From Paenibacillus sp. MAEPY2 (GTDB taxonomy: Bacteria > Bacillota > Bacilli > Paenibacillales > Paenibacillaceae), in assembly GCF_000499205.1 (NCBI RefSeq), contig NZ_AWUK01000020.1, positions 1 to 64,000 on the forward strand: 64,000 nt of DNA, in the 5' to 3' direction. Numbering within the stretch: position 1 is the stretch's first letter; each line of letters starts with the position of its first letter. Made by a program: the position numbers and the translations under genes. Below are positions 44,509-54,052 of this stretch, one piece after another. Under the pieces are notes generated by a model, which saw only the letters and a list, made by a program, of their open reading frames with translations, did no database searches and had not been told where the DNA came from.

Positions 44509-45888
44509 CTAGTGATCTTCGCCCGCATCTACCCGCTGTCTGTTCCCTATGCCAAATACGAAATATCCGATCACAACGATCGCCATAAATGTAGCCCCGA
44601 CAATCAGCGGTAATCGCGTATCCGGGTTAAATGCCATACCGATAATAACGAGCGTCAGATATACGATGATGATGTAGTTGCTGATCGGGAACCATTTGGA
44701 CTTAAAGGTGTGGTCTCCCATCTCGTTGCCCCAACGCTTACGAAATCTGAATTGACTAAAAGCAAGTGCGAACCACGGAACCATTCCCGGAAGAACACTT
44801 GCACTGTAGATGTACAGGAAGAGCTTCGAATCCGGCATAAGGTAGTTCAGCACTACACCGATCAGCAGCAAAGAAATCGTGATGATAATACTGTTGCGGG
44901 GAACCCCGCCTTTGGACAGCTTCTTGAAAAAGGCCGGTGCCTGTCCATTCTCCGCAAGCGTATAAAGCATCCGTCCTGCACTATAAATCCCACTGTTACA
45001 TCCTGACATCGCGGCAGTGAGTACAACAAAGTTGATAATGCCCGCAGCGGCTACAATCCCGACTTTGGCAAAGGTCAGTACAAACGGACTTCCCGTTTCT
45101 CCGACTTCATTCCAAGGATACAATGTCACGATGACAAAGATCGCCCCGACGTAAAAAATGAGAATACGCCACACGATGTTTTTGATCGCTTTACGCAGCG
45201 TAACCTTCGGATTCTCCGCTTCGCCTGCCGTAATTCCGACCATTTCGACGCCCTGATAAGCAGCCGTTACGATACACAGGGCAAATAAAAATCCTTTTAG
45301 ACCCCCGGGGAAAAATCCTCCATGGCTTACCAAATTCGACAGACCAATTGGCTCACCACCATTACCCAGACCGAAGAAGATCAGCCCGGTTCCGATTACA
45401 ATCATGAAGACAATCGCTGTCACCTTGATTAAGGCAAACCAGAACTCAAACTCGCCGTAAAACTTCACCGCTGCCAAATTCGCCGCCGCAATAATAAGTA
45501 CGCCAACCAAGGCAGGCAGCCATTGTGGTATATCCGGGAACCAATAACCCACATAGATTCCAATTGCCGTCACTTCCGCCATACCCACCGTAACCCAGAG
45601 GAACCAGTAGCTCCAGGCAGTCAGGAATCCGGCAAGCGGGCTAATATATTTATGAGCAAATGTGGCAAACGAACCCGTCACTGGCTCCTGTATCAGCATT
45701 TCCCCCATAATCCGCATGACAAAAAAGATAATGATCCCAGCCAGCAAATAGGCTAACAGCACCGAAGGACCTGCCCACTTGATCGTACTTGCCGATCCCA
45801 TAAACAATCCAACGCCGATGGTGCCCCCAAGTGCAATCAGTTCAACGTGCCTGGGCTTTAGCCCTCTAGATAGTTGCTTTGATTCCAA
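44509..45888 (-). CDS. Amino-acid permease, APC family
   Basis: A 459-residue transporter with twelve predicted helices. The first helix region [19 protein letters not shown] is the APC amino-acid-binding signature, and [16 protein letters not shown] is the conserved loop after helix 2. It most resembles the LysP/ProY/HutM-type branch; the substrate cannot be fixed. I favour a TTG start (LESKQLSRG) because GGGG is eight bases upstream; an ATG nine codons earlier has no site. Confidence 0.9.
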   Translation of the reverse strand: MESKQLSRGLKPRHVELIALGGTIGVGLFMGSASTIKWAGPSVLLAYLLAGIIIFFVMRIMGEMLIQEPVTGSFATFAHKYISPLAGFLTAWSYWFLWVTVGMAEVTAIGIYVGYWFPDIPQWLPALVGVLIIAAANLAAVKFYGEFEFWFALIKVTAIVFMIVIGTGLIFFGLGNGGEPIGLSNLVSHGGFFPGGLKGFLFALCIVTAAYQGVEMVGITAGEAENPKVTLRKAIKNIVWRILIFYVGAIFVIVTLYPWNEVGETGSPFVLTFAKVGIVAAAGIINFVVLTAAMSGCNSGIYSAGRMLYTLAENGQAPAFFKKLSKGGVPRNSIIITISLLLIGVVLNYLMPDSKLFLYIYSASVLPGMVPWFALAFSQFRFRKRWGNEMGDHTFKSKWFPISNYIIIVYLTLVIIGMAFNPDTRLPLIVGATFMAIVVIGYFVFGIGNRQRVDAGEDH

Positions 45889-45921
45889 ACGACATTCCCC
45901 TTTTCGTGTGTACATCTTACG

Positions 45922-45937
45922 GTTGTAAGGTTACAAC
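45922..45937. promoter_or_regulatory. Inverted repeat upstream of the permease gene
   Basis: GTTGTAA-GG-TTACAAC is a perfect 7-bp-arm inverted repeat, 34 bases upstream of the permease start. It is a candidate operator of unknown factor. Confidence 0.4.
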
Positions 45938-46031
45938 TCCACATTCGCATTACCGCAATGCAGAATTACTTCACCAAATTGTACGAGATGCGTCAGAAAA
46001 ATACAACAAGGAATGTAAGGAAGCGGATTCA

Positions 46032-46553
46032 TTAACTCATCAGTTCGTTGAATATCCTTTCCCAGCGACCACTATGCTCTTCCTCCACAAGTAAAGGAAC
46101 AAACCCCAACCGGAGATAAATAGAAATGGCCGGGAGCCTGAAGTCATCGGTTTCAAGCAGGGCTGCTTGTTTGCCCTCTTCTCTCATCCGGTGCAAGGCA
46201 GCCAGGGCGATGGTATACCCCAGTCCCTTCCCTGAATGTCCCGGCAGAGCGCCGACCATATGCAAATATCCACAGTTGATATCGGCATCCTCTTTCTCCC
46301 AAGCTACAGCAGTGGCGACAGCAAGTCCCTCATAACAGAGAAACAGAATCTTCTCCGGCATAAATGGCGGCTGGAAACCAATCTTGTCGCCGAAGGCAAT
46401 TTCCCTCGCAAAGGAAATGCGGATCACATGCTCCCATTCTGTAACATCTCCGGGGTGAAATGATCTGAGCTTGTAACCTTCCGGTATGTCCAGCTGCGGC
46501 AGATCCGCCAACGTTTCCTTTTTCATGACCAGCTTGGAGCGTTCATCCCTCAT
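46032..46553 (-). CDS. GNAT family N-acetyltransferase
   Basis: A 173-residue acetyltransferase with motif A LPGHSGKGLGYTIALAALHR and motif B in PAISIYLRLGFVPLL. Its ATG overlaps the stop of the Gfo/Idh/MocA gene by four bases, so translation is coupled and the gene is the last member of the sugar ABC operon. It may acetylate an intermediate of the same pathway; this is inference. Confidence 0.86.
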   Translation of the reverse strand: MRDERSKLVMKKETLADLPQLDIPEGYKLRSFHPGDVTEWEHVIRISFAREIAFGDKIGFQPPFMPEKILFLCYEGLAVATAVAWEKEDADINCGYLHMVGALPGHSGKGLGYTIALAALHRMREEGKQAALLETDDFRLPAISIYLRLGFVPLLVEEEHSGRWERIFNELMS

Positions 46554-47758
46554 CCTTCAGAGCCCGCCTTTCCTCTAAAATCCGGAAATGTCACGGTGTT
46601 CCCGCCCAACTTCACGGATTCCATGGAAAGGAAGAAAACCGAGCTCCAGGTCACGGCGTCATATACATCAACCAGCGGACTTCGATCTTCCTGAATGGCG
46701 GAGATGAACTCCTCCAGCACCAGAAAATCACCCCCGCCATGCTTCGTTCCGGCAGCCAGATGGCCCCACTGCTTCCACTTTGGATGGTCGTATTCCGGCT
46801 GATAACGGGACATCTCCTCCCACATTTCCGAGCCATCCTCCCCATTGACCGGAGAGCGGTCCTGGAGCCATACGAGGTCTTCCTCATATGGATGGCGCGC
46901 TGACAAATAAGCGCCTTTGGTTCCCTGCAGCATATAATGCGTTTTATTATGGGGCCGGACGGAAACCCAATCGACACGCAGCGTAATTAGAACGCCCTTC
47001 TCGGTCTTCAGGGCGGCAACGGCTGAATCCCCTTGGCTCCAGTAGCCTTCACGGGCAGCCGGGTGATCCTTGCCAAATTGCTCACTGAAATAATTCTGAA
47101 GCGCTCGCGGTTCAGAGACTTGCGCGGAAATGCTTTTAAGCCGATCGCCTCCGGGTTTATTCAGTGCAATCCATTGTGCGGCAGGTCCAATGGAATGTGT
47201 CGGATAATTGACTCCGTTGTAATTCTGGTGAAGCTGACCCCGCCAGGTTAGCGAGCCGTTCGGATGATGAATCAGATGGCGCAAATCATGAATATAGCCC
47301 CCCTCCACATGGGTGATCTCACCGAATAGACCTTGCTGCGCCATATGATTAACCGTCAGGTTGGACCTGGAGAAGCAGTAGTTTTCCGACATCATATATT
47401 TCAATCCCGTACGCTCTACCGTCTCGACCAATTCCCAGGCTTCCTCAAGCGACTGTACCGCGATGACCTCACTTAACACATGCTTGCCTGCGTTCAGCGC
47501 ATCAATTGAATGCCGAGCATGCATATGCATCGGGCTGATCACGAATACTGCATCAATAGAAGCATCCTGCAGCATTTCCGAATAGTCACTGTACGTCCTG
47601 ATTCCTGGAAAAATCCCCTTCCACTGCTCCAGCACCAATTCATTCAAATCACAAGTAGCCGTCAAATCTATACGGTCAGCCAGAGAATGCAAGGCATTCA
47701 AAAAGCTTGCCCCCCGGTTGCCCCCGACAATCGCCAGCCTGACCCGCTTGCGGCTCAT
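46550..47758 (-). CDS. Gfo/Idh/MocA family oxidoreductase
   Basis: A 402-residue NAD(P)-dependent dehydrogenase. The nucleotide-binding start RLAIVGGNRGASFL and the motif HVLSEVIAVQSLEEA (the EKP-like position is changed to SEV) are visible, followed by the C-terminal alpha/beta domain. These enzymes oxidise sugars, inositols or their derivatives. It overlaps its neighbours on both sides by four bases in the ABC operon, so it likely processes the imported sugar. Confidence 0.9.
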   Translation of the reverse strand: MSRKRVRLAIVGGNRGASFLNALHSLADRIDLTATCDLNELVLEQWKGIFPGIRTYSDYSEMLQDASIDAVFVISPMHMHARHSIDALNAGKHVLSEVIAVQSLEEAWELVETVERTGLKYMMSENYCFSRSNLTVNHMAQQGLFGEITHVEGGYIHDLRHLIHHPNGSLTWRGQLHQNYNGVNYPTHSIGPAAQWIALNKPGGDRLKSISAQVSEPRALQNYFSEQFGKDHPAAREGYWSQGDSAVAALKTEKGVLITLRVDWVSVRPHNKTHYMLQGTKGAYLSARHPYEEDLVWLQDRSPVNGEDGSEMWEEMSRYQPEYDHPKWKQWGHLAAGTKHGGGDFLVLEEFISAIQEDRSPLVDVYDAVTWSSVFFLSMESVKLGGNTVTFPDFRGKAGSEG

Positions 47759-48609
47759 GGCGTCATCTCTTTCTTGCCAGACGATAACGTAAAGATCAAT
47801 TCTGTTGAATCATGGTCGCCTTTGGCATCAGGATGCGGCTCATAATCATACAACCCTTTGACAAACGTCCTCGCCAGTTCCTGATAGTGCGTGCCTTGCA
47901 GTTCAACCGTATGTATGCTCATCTGCTGGTCCTGAAGGTTGACGAGCACCACAGCAGGAATATCCGGCACGGCCGCGATTTGTACAAAATGCCACTGGTC
48001 TCGCTGGATGACAGACTGAACATGATTGTGTCCGTTAAAGTAAATGCCCTGACCCTGATGCTCCTTCAGGACAGACCATAGGTCGAGTTCCGGATCAAAA
48101 GACATCATCGGCTCTGTCGATCTTGCCGTTGTATCGTATACAGGATGATGGGCAAATACGAGCAGCGTTTTCTGTCCATACTTGTTCATCTGCCCGCGCA
48201 GCCAATCCATCTGTTCTTCATCCATCATGCCGCCCCAGTGGTCGGGATTCTCGCGGGCAGTATCCAGCACCAGCAGGACCGCCTCTTCTTCTTCAATGGC
48301 CAGATAACGCTTCTGTCCGGTTGTGGCTTCAAGCTCGGCCTTGGAACAGGCATGGGTGTCATGGTTGCCCAGTGCGTACAGAAATCTCCGTTGCGGTAGC
48401 GCCTTTTGAACTTTGCTCATAATAAAATTGAATTCCAAAGGTTCACCGGCATGTGTCAGGTCACCAATAGATATATGATAGTCAGCCGAGAAGTCCAGAA
48501 ATTCTGCCAAATACTTTGTATAAAAAGCATCCCTTGCCTCAATCATCTGGGCATCTGCATCAACTAACAGAGCAGGATAATGCAAATCCCCCATTACAAT
48601 CAATCTCAT
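47755..48609 (-). CDS. Calcineurin-like metallophosphoesterase
   Basis: A 284-residue cytoplasmic enzyme. The full metal-binding pattern is present: VMGDLHY, IGDLTH, ALGNHDTH, FAHHPVY and FNGHNHVQS. It resembles class III phosphodiesterases. The ATG at MRLIVMGD is the sensible start. It is embedded in the sugar ABC operon, overlapping the oxidoreductase gene, so the transported or processed compound may carry a phosphodiester or phosphate group. Confidence 0.9.
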   Translation of the reverse strand: MRLIVMGDLHYPALLVDADAQMIEARDAFYTKYLAEFLDFSADYHISIGDLTHAGEPLEFNFIMSKVQKALPQRRFLYALGNHDTHACSKAELEATTGQKRYLAIEEEEAVLLVLDTARENPDHWGGMMDEEQMDWLRGQMNKYGQKTLLVFAHHPVYDTTARSTEPMMSFDPELDLWSVLKEHQGQGIYFNGHNHVQSVIQRDQWHFVQIAAVPDIPAVVLVNLQDQQMSIHTVELQGTHYQELARTFVKGLYDYEPHPDAKGDHDSTELIFTLSSGKKEMTP

Positions 48610-48623
48610 CCTCGATCTCTCCC

Positions 48624-49532
48624 TTATCCTTTGATGCCCGAATGCATAAAACTGCTGATGAACTGCCGCTGGAACACCAGAAAGCCAATCAGCATCGGCG
48701 CCGTCACGATCAGCGTAGCTGCACTGACATCCGTCCACTGCGCACCTGCTTCGGTTGATTTCGCAAACATGGCCAGCCCTACCGTCAGCAGACGATTCTC
48801 CGGGGAGTTCGTCACGATGAGCGGCCAGAGAAAGTCATTCCAATGAAAGCTGATGGAAACGATCGCAAACGAAAGGTAGACGGGCTTTGACAGCGGCATG
48901 TAAATCCGAAGCAAAATGCCGAGTGAGGAACAGCCCTCCACACGCGCAGCTTCCTCCAGCTCGTTGGGAAGCTGCTTGAAGGCTTGCCTTAGCAGAAAAA
49001 CGCCGAAGGCAGAGGCGAAATAAGGCAGCATAACCCCGATCTTAGTATCCAGCAGTCCCAACTCGTTAATGATCTGATAATTGGAGAAAATGAGAACATC
49101 TGCCGGCACCATAATCTGCACAAGAAAGAGCATGAATAAAATATTTCGTCCCACAAACGCAACTCGTGCGAACGCATACGCTGCCAGTGTCAATGTGAAA
49201 ATCTGAACCGCGAAGATCCCTGCGGTCACCAGCAACGTATTCCACATGTATTGTCCGAACGGTGCCCCTTCCCATACCCGACTAAAATTATCCAGCGTAA
49301 ATTGCCAGGACCAGCCGGCACCAATGGAAGCCTCTCTGGGAAGAAAGGCATTGCGCACCATCCACATCAGCGGAATCAGCCACACGGCAGCAAACAATAG
49401 CATGATTGTATGCCAAACGACTTGTCCGGCGATCCGGCGGCGGCGTGCGGATTGGAACTTCCTGTCCAGCGACAGGTTGTCCTTCTTCTTCATCGTTTTG
49501 ACGGACAAGGACAGGTCGGCTGTATTCTTCAT
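48624..49532 (-). CDS. Carbohydrate ABC transporter permease (MalG-like)
   Basis: A 302-residue permease with six predicted helices and the EAA loop ELEEAARVEGCSSLGILLRI before the last helices. It belongs to the CUT1 sugar importer group. It overlaps none of its neighbours but follows the MalF-like gene by 23 bp. GGAGGGGG lies upstream of the ATG. Confidence 0.93.
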   Translation of the reverse strand: MKNTADLSLSVKTMKKKDNLSLDRKFQSARRRRIAGQVVWHTIMLLFAAVWLIPLMWMVRNAFLPREASIGAGWSWQFTLDNFSRVWEGAPFGQYMWNTLLVTAGIFAVQIFTLTLAAYAFARVAFVGRNILFMLFLVQIMVPADVLIFSNYQIINELGLLDTKIGVMLPYFASAFGVFLLRQAFKQLPNELEEAARVEGCSSLGILLRIYMPLSKPVYLSFAIVSISFHWNDFLWPLIVTNSPENRLLTVGLAMFAKSTEAGAQWTDVSAATLIVTAPMLIGFLVFQRQFISSFMHSGIKG

Positions 49533-49555
49533 GATTGTCCATCCCCCTCCACATT

Positions 49556-50446
49556 TTACTGATAATGAATCTTACGTTCCCATCCGGCAAACTGAAGACA
49601 GGATATAATCAGGAGCAGAACGATCATTACCACGGTCATGGCAGCTGCCATCCCCTGGTCATTGTAACTAAAGGTCGTCTCATAGATGTAATACAGCAGC
49701 AGACTGCTGGCATGATCCGGCCCTCCCTTGGTCATCATCCACAGATGATCCACCCATTTGAACGCATTTGTGATCGCCACAACAGTGACAAACAGCGTCG
49801 TAGGCATCGTTAGTGGAATGGTGATTCGCAGCTGCTGCGTCCACGCACTGATTCCGTCTACCGAGGCGGACTCGTATAAATCTTTCGGAATTTGCTGCAT
49901 ACCAGCCAGATAAAAGATCATGAAGTATCCCGCTTCCTTCCAGACGGTCATTACGATCAGCGAGCCCAGCACCGTATCCGGATTGCCGAGCAGATTCACC
50001 TCACTGCCTGCGAACCAGGAAGCAAACCGGGCAAATAAACCAAACTGAGGCATATAAAGAAACAGCCAAATGCTCGCAGCGGCGATCATTGGAATCATAT
50101 TCGGGTAGAAAAAAGCAACTCGGACCAAGCTTTTGCCACGGATCGCTTTATCTGCAAATAATGCCATGACAAAGGCCAGCGCCATAGACACAGGAACTGT
50201 ACCCATAGCAAACCAAATATTATTTTTGAACACTTCAACAAAGATAGGATCATGCAGCAAAGCTTTATAGTTGTCCATTCCGACAAATACGGGAGTGCGA
50301 ACAGCCAAATTCTGCTCAAACAGACTGAGCCATGCCGATTTAAGCATCGGATAATAAGTGAACATGCCAAGAAACAGAAGAGATGGCAGTACAAGCGCCC
50401 ACCCAAACCCATTGCGCCTAAGCTTCTCGTTCCAGCGGGTATTCAT
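49556..50446 (-). CDS. Carbohydrate ABC transporter permease (MalF-like)
   Basis: A 296-residue permease of the CUT1 group. The N-terminal helix LVLPSLLFLGMFTYYPMLKS and the EAA loop DLYESASVDGISAWTQQLRI are typical. It pairs with the MalG-like protein. The ATPase is not encoded here, so the pair probably uses a shared MsmX/MsmK-type ATPase. A GC-rich hairpin separates it from the binding-protein gene. Confidence 0.93.
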   Translation of the reverse strand: MNTRWNEKLRRNGFGWALVLPSLLFLGMFTYYPMLKSAWLSLFEQNLAVRTPVFVGMDNYKALLHDPIFVEVFKNNIWFAMGTVPVSMALAFVMALFADKAIRGKSLVRVAFFYPNMIPMIAAASIWLFLYMPQFGLFARFASWFAGSEVNLLGNPDTVLGSLIVMTVWKEAGYFMIFYLAGMQQIPKDLYESASVDGISAWTQQLRITIPLTMPTTLFVTVVAITNAFKWVDHLWMMTKGGPDHASSLLLYYIYETTFSYNDQGMAAAMTVVMIVLLLIISCLQFAGWERKIHYQ

Positions 50447-50510
50447 GCCCTAACTCCCCCTTATACATTCTGCGCTTTGCTTTTCCATTCGCCGCTTATA
50501 AAGAGGTATG

Positions 50511-50539
50511 GGCGGGAGGCATATGAATGGCTTCCCGCC
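50511..50539 (-). other. Intercistronic hairpin after the sugar-binding protein gene
   Basis: GGCGGGAGGC (50511-50520) pairs with GGCTTCCCGCC (50529-50539). Lacking a T tract, it probably protects the binding-protein mRNA or limits read-through into the permease genes. Confidence 0.5.
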
Positions 50540-50576
50540 AGGCTCTCTTCATACTGAACACATGAATGCAGCAGCT

Positions 50577-51944
50577 TTATTTGTTAAAAGGAGCGAGCAC
50601 ACGATCCGCCTCTTCTTGCGCGGCCTTCAATGCTCCGGCCGCATCAATTTTGCCAGCCAGCGCGGATTGAATCTGGTTCGTCAAAGCCGAAGACACCTTG
50701 CCATGGTTATGTGTGGATAATTCTCTGAACGCATACTGCAGCTGGTCGCGGGCAACGAGTGCCTGCGGAAAGCCATCGGTATAGGTCTTCATTGCTTCCG
50801 TATTATAGGCCGATTCGCGCACCCCAACATAACCGGATGACGAACTGAACAGTGCAGCCTGCTCAGGCGCAGTCATAAACTTGGTGAATTCCCAGGCTGC
50901 TGCCTGTTTCTCGGGAGTCGTATCCTTGAAAATATACAGGTTTCCCCCACCCGTAGGTGATCCGTATTGCTTATTAGCGGGTGCGAAGGCTACACCGAAG
51001 TCGAATTTGGCATTGGTTTTCACATTCGTCAGATTGCCGCTGGTGTGCATCATCATAGCCGTTTTGCCTTCAATAAAGTCAGTTGGCGTAGCCGCCCAAT
51101 CAATAACTCCCTCAGGCATTACCTTGAACTTACGGGACAAATCAAGCCAAAATTGCAGAGCCTCAACGTTTTCCGGCGTATTGAAATTGGCCTTCCTGCC
51201 ATCGTTGCCCATAATGCTCTGCTTGGGATCGCTCGCATTCTGTCGGGCAAGCATCTGGAACATCCAGTAGGAATCGTCATTGCCCGGAATCTCCAGCCCC
51301 GTATGTCCATCACGATTCAGCTTCCCGGCATATTCCACCAACTCATCCCAATTGGTCGGCGGCTTATTCGGGTCAAGCCCGGCTGCCTTAAACATGTCTT
51401 TGTTGTAGTAAAGAATGATCGTGCTTCGCTGGAACGGTATGCTGTAGGTATGCCCATCCGCTTGGGTATCCTCCACGAAGGCCGGATAGAAGTCATCCTT
51501 GTTGTAATCCGCATCCTTGGCAATAAAATCATCGAGTGGAATAATCGCTTCCGTGTCCAGCATGCTGTACAGCTCGGTGGACATCATTACAGCCACATCC
51601 GGCGGCTGGCTGGCTTGAACGCCTGCCTGAATTTTGATCGTATTATCTCCGTAGTTTCCGGTATAGACCGGCTTAACTTTAATATCAGGAAACTTATCCA
51701 TAAAAGAATTCGTCATTCCGTCTATAACCTTGGTGAGCGGACCACCGACGTTGACCGGATAATAAAACGAGATTTCAACCGGCTCCTTGGATGTCTCAAC
51801 TGAAGCGTTACCGGCTTCAGTTGTTGAAGTCGCTGTAGCTGTTCCCGCCTTTGAATCCGCTTCACTGGCCCCTCCCTGACCGCAGCCGGTCAACATGAAC
51901 GTTAACCCAAGCGCAATCAGCATCATTCTACCCTGCTTTAGCAT
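50577..51944 (-). CDS. Extracellular sugar-binding lipoprotein, family 1
   Basis: A 455-residue lipoprotein with signal sequence ending in MLTGC. The mature part is a family-1 solute-binding protein (EISFYYPVNVGGPLTKVIDG; AAWEFTKFMTAPEQAALFSS). It captures the substrate outside the cell for the two CUT1 permeases downstream. The general pattern resembles glycerol-phosphate or oligosaccharide binders; which one is open. GGGGAG precedes the ATG. Confidence 0.93.
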   Translation of the reverse strand: MLKQGRMMLIALGLTFMLTGCGQGGASEADSKAGTATATSTTEAGNASVETSKEPVEISFYYPVNVGGPLTKVIDGMTNSFMDKFPDIKVKPVYTGNYGDNTIKIQAGVQASQPPDVAVMMSTELYSMLDTEAIIPLDDFIAKDADYNKDDFYPAFVEDTQADGHTYSIPFQRSTIILYYNKDMFKAAGLDPNKPPTNWDELVEYAGKLNRDGHTGLEIPGNDDSYWMFQMLARQNASDPKQSIMGNDGRKANFNTPENVEALQFWLDLSRKFKVMPEGVIDWAATPTDFIEGKTAMMMHTSGNLTNVKTNAKFDFGVAFAPANKQYGSPTGGGNLYIFKDTTPEKQAAAWEFTKFMTAPEQAALFSSSSGYVGVRESAYNTEAMKTYTDGFPQALVARDQLQYAFRELSTHNHGKVSSALTNQIQSALAGKIDAAGALKAAQEEADRVLAPFNK

Positions 51945-51986
51945 GTATTTTCTCCCCTCATATGTGCAGAGCTTTTACGGCCCTGA

Positions 51987-52853
51987 TTAAAATGCGTAAT
52001 GTCTGAAATTCATGCTTACACGGTTCGAGCCTACATCAAGGATATGCAGGACCGCACCATCTGCCGTGGGAAGTACCGTGATGCCTTGCGCTTCATTGCT
52101 GCTTCCAAGATTCCGGTCAAAGGCCAGCGTGACAGCTCCGGTTTCCGGATCAATCCGGTAGACGGATTTTTGCGAATTGTTATCGGAAGAAGCGTACAAC
52201 GCACCGTTATACATCTCTGCACCTTGAATGCGATCAATAGTCTGACTAAGCGGTACCGTTTTGATGAGGCTCATGTCACTGAGACGAAATACATTCAGTA
52301 CCGGCGCATTGTTCCATTGGGCTGTGTAGACTTGGCCGCGAGCGGCATCGACCGCTACCCAGGGCACTCCTCCGGGATGAAGGTTCAGCGGAAGTTCATA
52401 AGAGATTCCGGTGTATTGAAGGGTCGAGGCATTATAAACGGCAATGTAAGGATGCTCGTATTTCTTGCTGTCTTCGATCGGAGCATAGATCAACCCGTTG
52501 TAATACGAAATGTCGCCAATGTGATCACCGCCCTTTAGAGCTATCTCAGCGGGGATGGCAACTGTATTTCGCGCCTGCACCGTCTTGCCGTCCAGTGCCG
52601 TCTTGAGCAGACCAAGCTGGGAGTTAAAAATCCATGAGTTTCCGTCTGTTGTGACGCCTTGGCCGCGCTCAAAGGCATCGGTAAGCCAAAAAGTCTGCTT
52701 GGACACCTCATGCCAGGATTCGGCTGCCTGTTGAGCGGCTACTGCATAATCCGCAGCTTCAGCCGCGACGGGGACCGACCATGCACCAGATGTTAAAGAA
52801 CCTGCAAGCAAGACTCCAGCACAGACCCAACCAGACACTTTGTTCAGTTTCAT
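51987..52853 (-). CDS. Secreted beta-propeller-like protein
   Basis: A 288-residue secreted protein with signal peptide (cleavage near VAAEAAD). Repeated strand patterns such as YYNGLIYAPIED, VAVDAARGQVYTAQW and MYNGALYASSDNN point to a small beta propeller of the kind that binds ligands or phosphodiester substrates. It lies at the head of the sugar operon, directly behind the AraC-type regulator gene. No catalytic motif is recognised. Confidence 0.72.
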   Translation of the reverse strand: MKLNKVSGWVCAGVLLAGSLTSGAWSVPVAAEAADYAVAAQQAAESWHEVSKQTFWLTDAFERGQGVTTDGNSWIFNSQLGLLKTALDGKTVQARNTVAIPAEIALKGGDHIGDISYYNGLIYAPIEDSKKYEHPYIAVYNASTLQYTGISYELPLNLHPGGVPWVAVDAARGQVYTAQWNNAPVLNVFRLSDMSLIKTVPLSQTIDRIQGAEMYNGALYASSDNNSQKSVYRIDPETGAVTLAFDRNLGSSNEAQGITVLPTADGAVLHILDVGSNRVSMNFRHYAF

Positions 52854-52879
52854 TTATGGACTCCTCCTGAATTGTGGGC

Positions 52880-52914
52880 CTGCTTCTATAGTGGCTCGTC
52901 CATTATAGAAGCAG
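52880..52914 (-). promoter_or_regulatory. Inverted repeat in the operon promoter region
   Basis: CTGCTTCTATA (52880-52890) and TATAGAAGCAG (52904-52914) are perfect 11-bp arms. One arm on the minus strand contains TATAAT, so this may combine a weak -10 box with a structure or activator site in front of the secreted propeller gene. Confidence 0.45.
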
Positions 52915-53025
52915 TAACCTCCGTTTTAGCCAGCAGAACTCACTGCCCGCTTGGCTTAAACATATTGTAGCGTTCAGGCTAAGGACGTCTGTTGGACAAA
53001 ATGCTGTTTTTATTGAACAAAACAA

Positions 53026-53877
53026 TCATTTTAGAATAATCCGGTTTGCAGAGACCTCGTTCATATACTGTTTGGGCGTCGTTCCAGCGATTCGCTTGAA
53101 CATTCTGGTGAAGTGGCCCTGGTCCGAGAAGCCGGCCCGGTCTGCAATTTCCTTCAAACCGTATTCTCCCTTGCTGATTAGCAGCTTGGAATATTCAATC
53201 CGCAAGCGAATCAGATAATGATGGGGTGTATGCCCCGTCTGCTGTTTGAACAGCCGAATATAATGGGACAGGCTGAGGGCAGCCCGGTCGGCCAGCTCCT
53301 GAATGGAGAGCTCCGCCTCCAGATTTTCTTTCATATATTCAATGGACTGATAGATTTCCTGATTGGTAGTCATTCTGGAGGGCGTACTCCCCGTGCATAC
53401 CTGGGAATAGTGGTTCAGGAGATGCAAGGTGAGCATATTGGAGAGTGAATCACTGTAAATTTTCCCTTGTCTGCCGCCATTCTGTAGCTCTTCGAGCAGC
53501 CAGAGGCCTAGTTGCAGCAGCTTGGGGTCCTTGACATAATACTTTAGCTGCAACTGAATAAACCCTTCCTTCAGCAATCCTGATTCGCGCGCGATGTGCT
53601 CCAGATAAGAAGGGGGAATTTCAATTTGCAAAAAATATAGTGAAGCCTTTCCCCAGGAACAAAGAACGGGTTCTCCTGCAGGAAGGATATGAATGGTGTA
53701 GTAATTCTCATAATAAGCCGAACAATGGATACCAATCTGATGTTTCGTTCCGGTAAGCCCCCCGGCAGCATGCTGAGGACTGGGCCACCGTGCCACCTGC
53801 AGATGATCCCATCCAAGGGCTTGGCTTGTGAGTACAGGTTTGCTGTCGGCCGGATACACTCTTTCGATTGTTCTCAT
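53026..53877 (-). CDS. AraC family transcriptional regulator
   Basis: A 283-residue regulator. The N-terminal part is a cupin-like sensor (SAYYENYYTIHILPAGEPVL). The C-terminal double helix-turn-helix is typical: LSIQELADRAALSLSHYIRL, then LKEIADRAGFSDQGHFTRMF and FKRIAGTTPKQYMNE. It is the first gene upstream of the sugar ABC operon on the same strand and probably activates it. GGGG lies seven bases before the ATG. Confidence 0.92.
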   Translation of the reverse strand: MRTIERVYPADSKPVLTSQALGWDHLQVARWPSPQHAAGGLTGTKHQIGIHCSAYYENYYTIHILPAGEPVLCSWGKASLYFLQIEIPPSYLEHIARESGLLKEGFIQLQLKYYVKDPKLLQLGLWLLEELQNGGRQGKIYSDSLSNMLTLHLLNHYSQVCTGSTPSRMTTNQEIYQSIEYMKENLEAELSIQELADRAALSLSHYIRLFKQQTGHTPHHYLIRLRIEYSKLLISKGEYGLKEIADRAGFSDQGHFTRMFKRIAGTTPKQYMNEVSANRIILK

Positions 53878-54004
53878 CCTATCACCCCTTTTCACCACGT
53901 TAGCAACCTACTATGCGGGATGTATAAACTGTGGGTAAAAGAGTTCACTATTTTGAATGTGAAGCGGCACTGTTACATTTGATTTGACGATCTGTCTTAC
54001 AAAA

Positions 54005-54037
54005 CAGGCTGCCAACAAATGAATGTTAGCAGCCCTG
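54005..54037 (-). terminator. Terminator of the histidine kinase gene
   Basis: CAGGCTGCCAAC (54005-54016) and GTTAGCAGCCCTG (54025-54037) form a stem with small mismatches; on the minus strand a short T run follows. Confidence 0.6.
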
Positions 54038-54052
54038 AATTTTTCTTTACTT

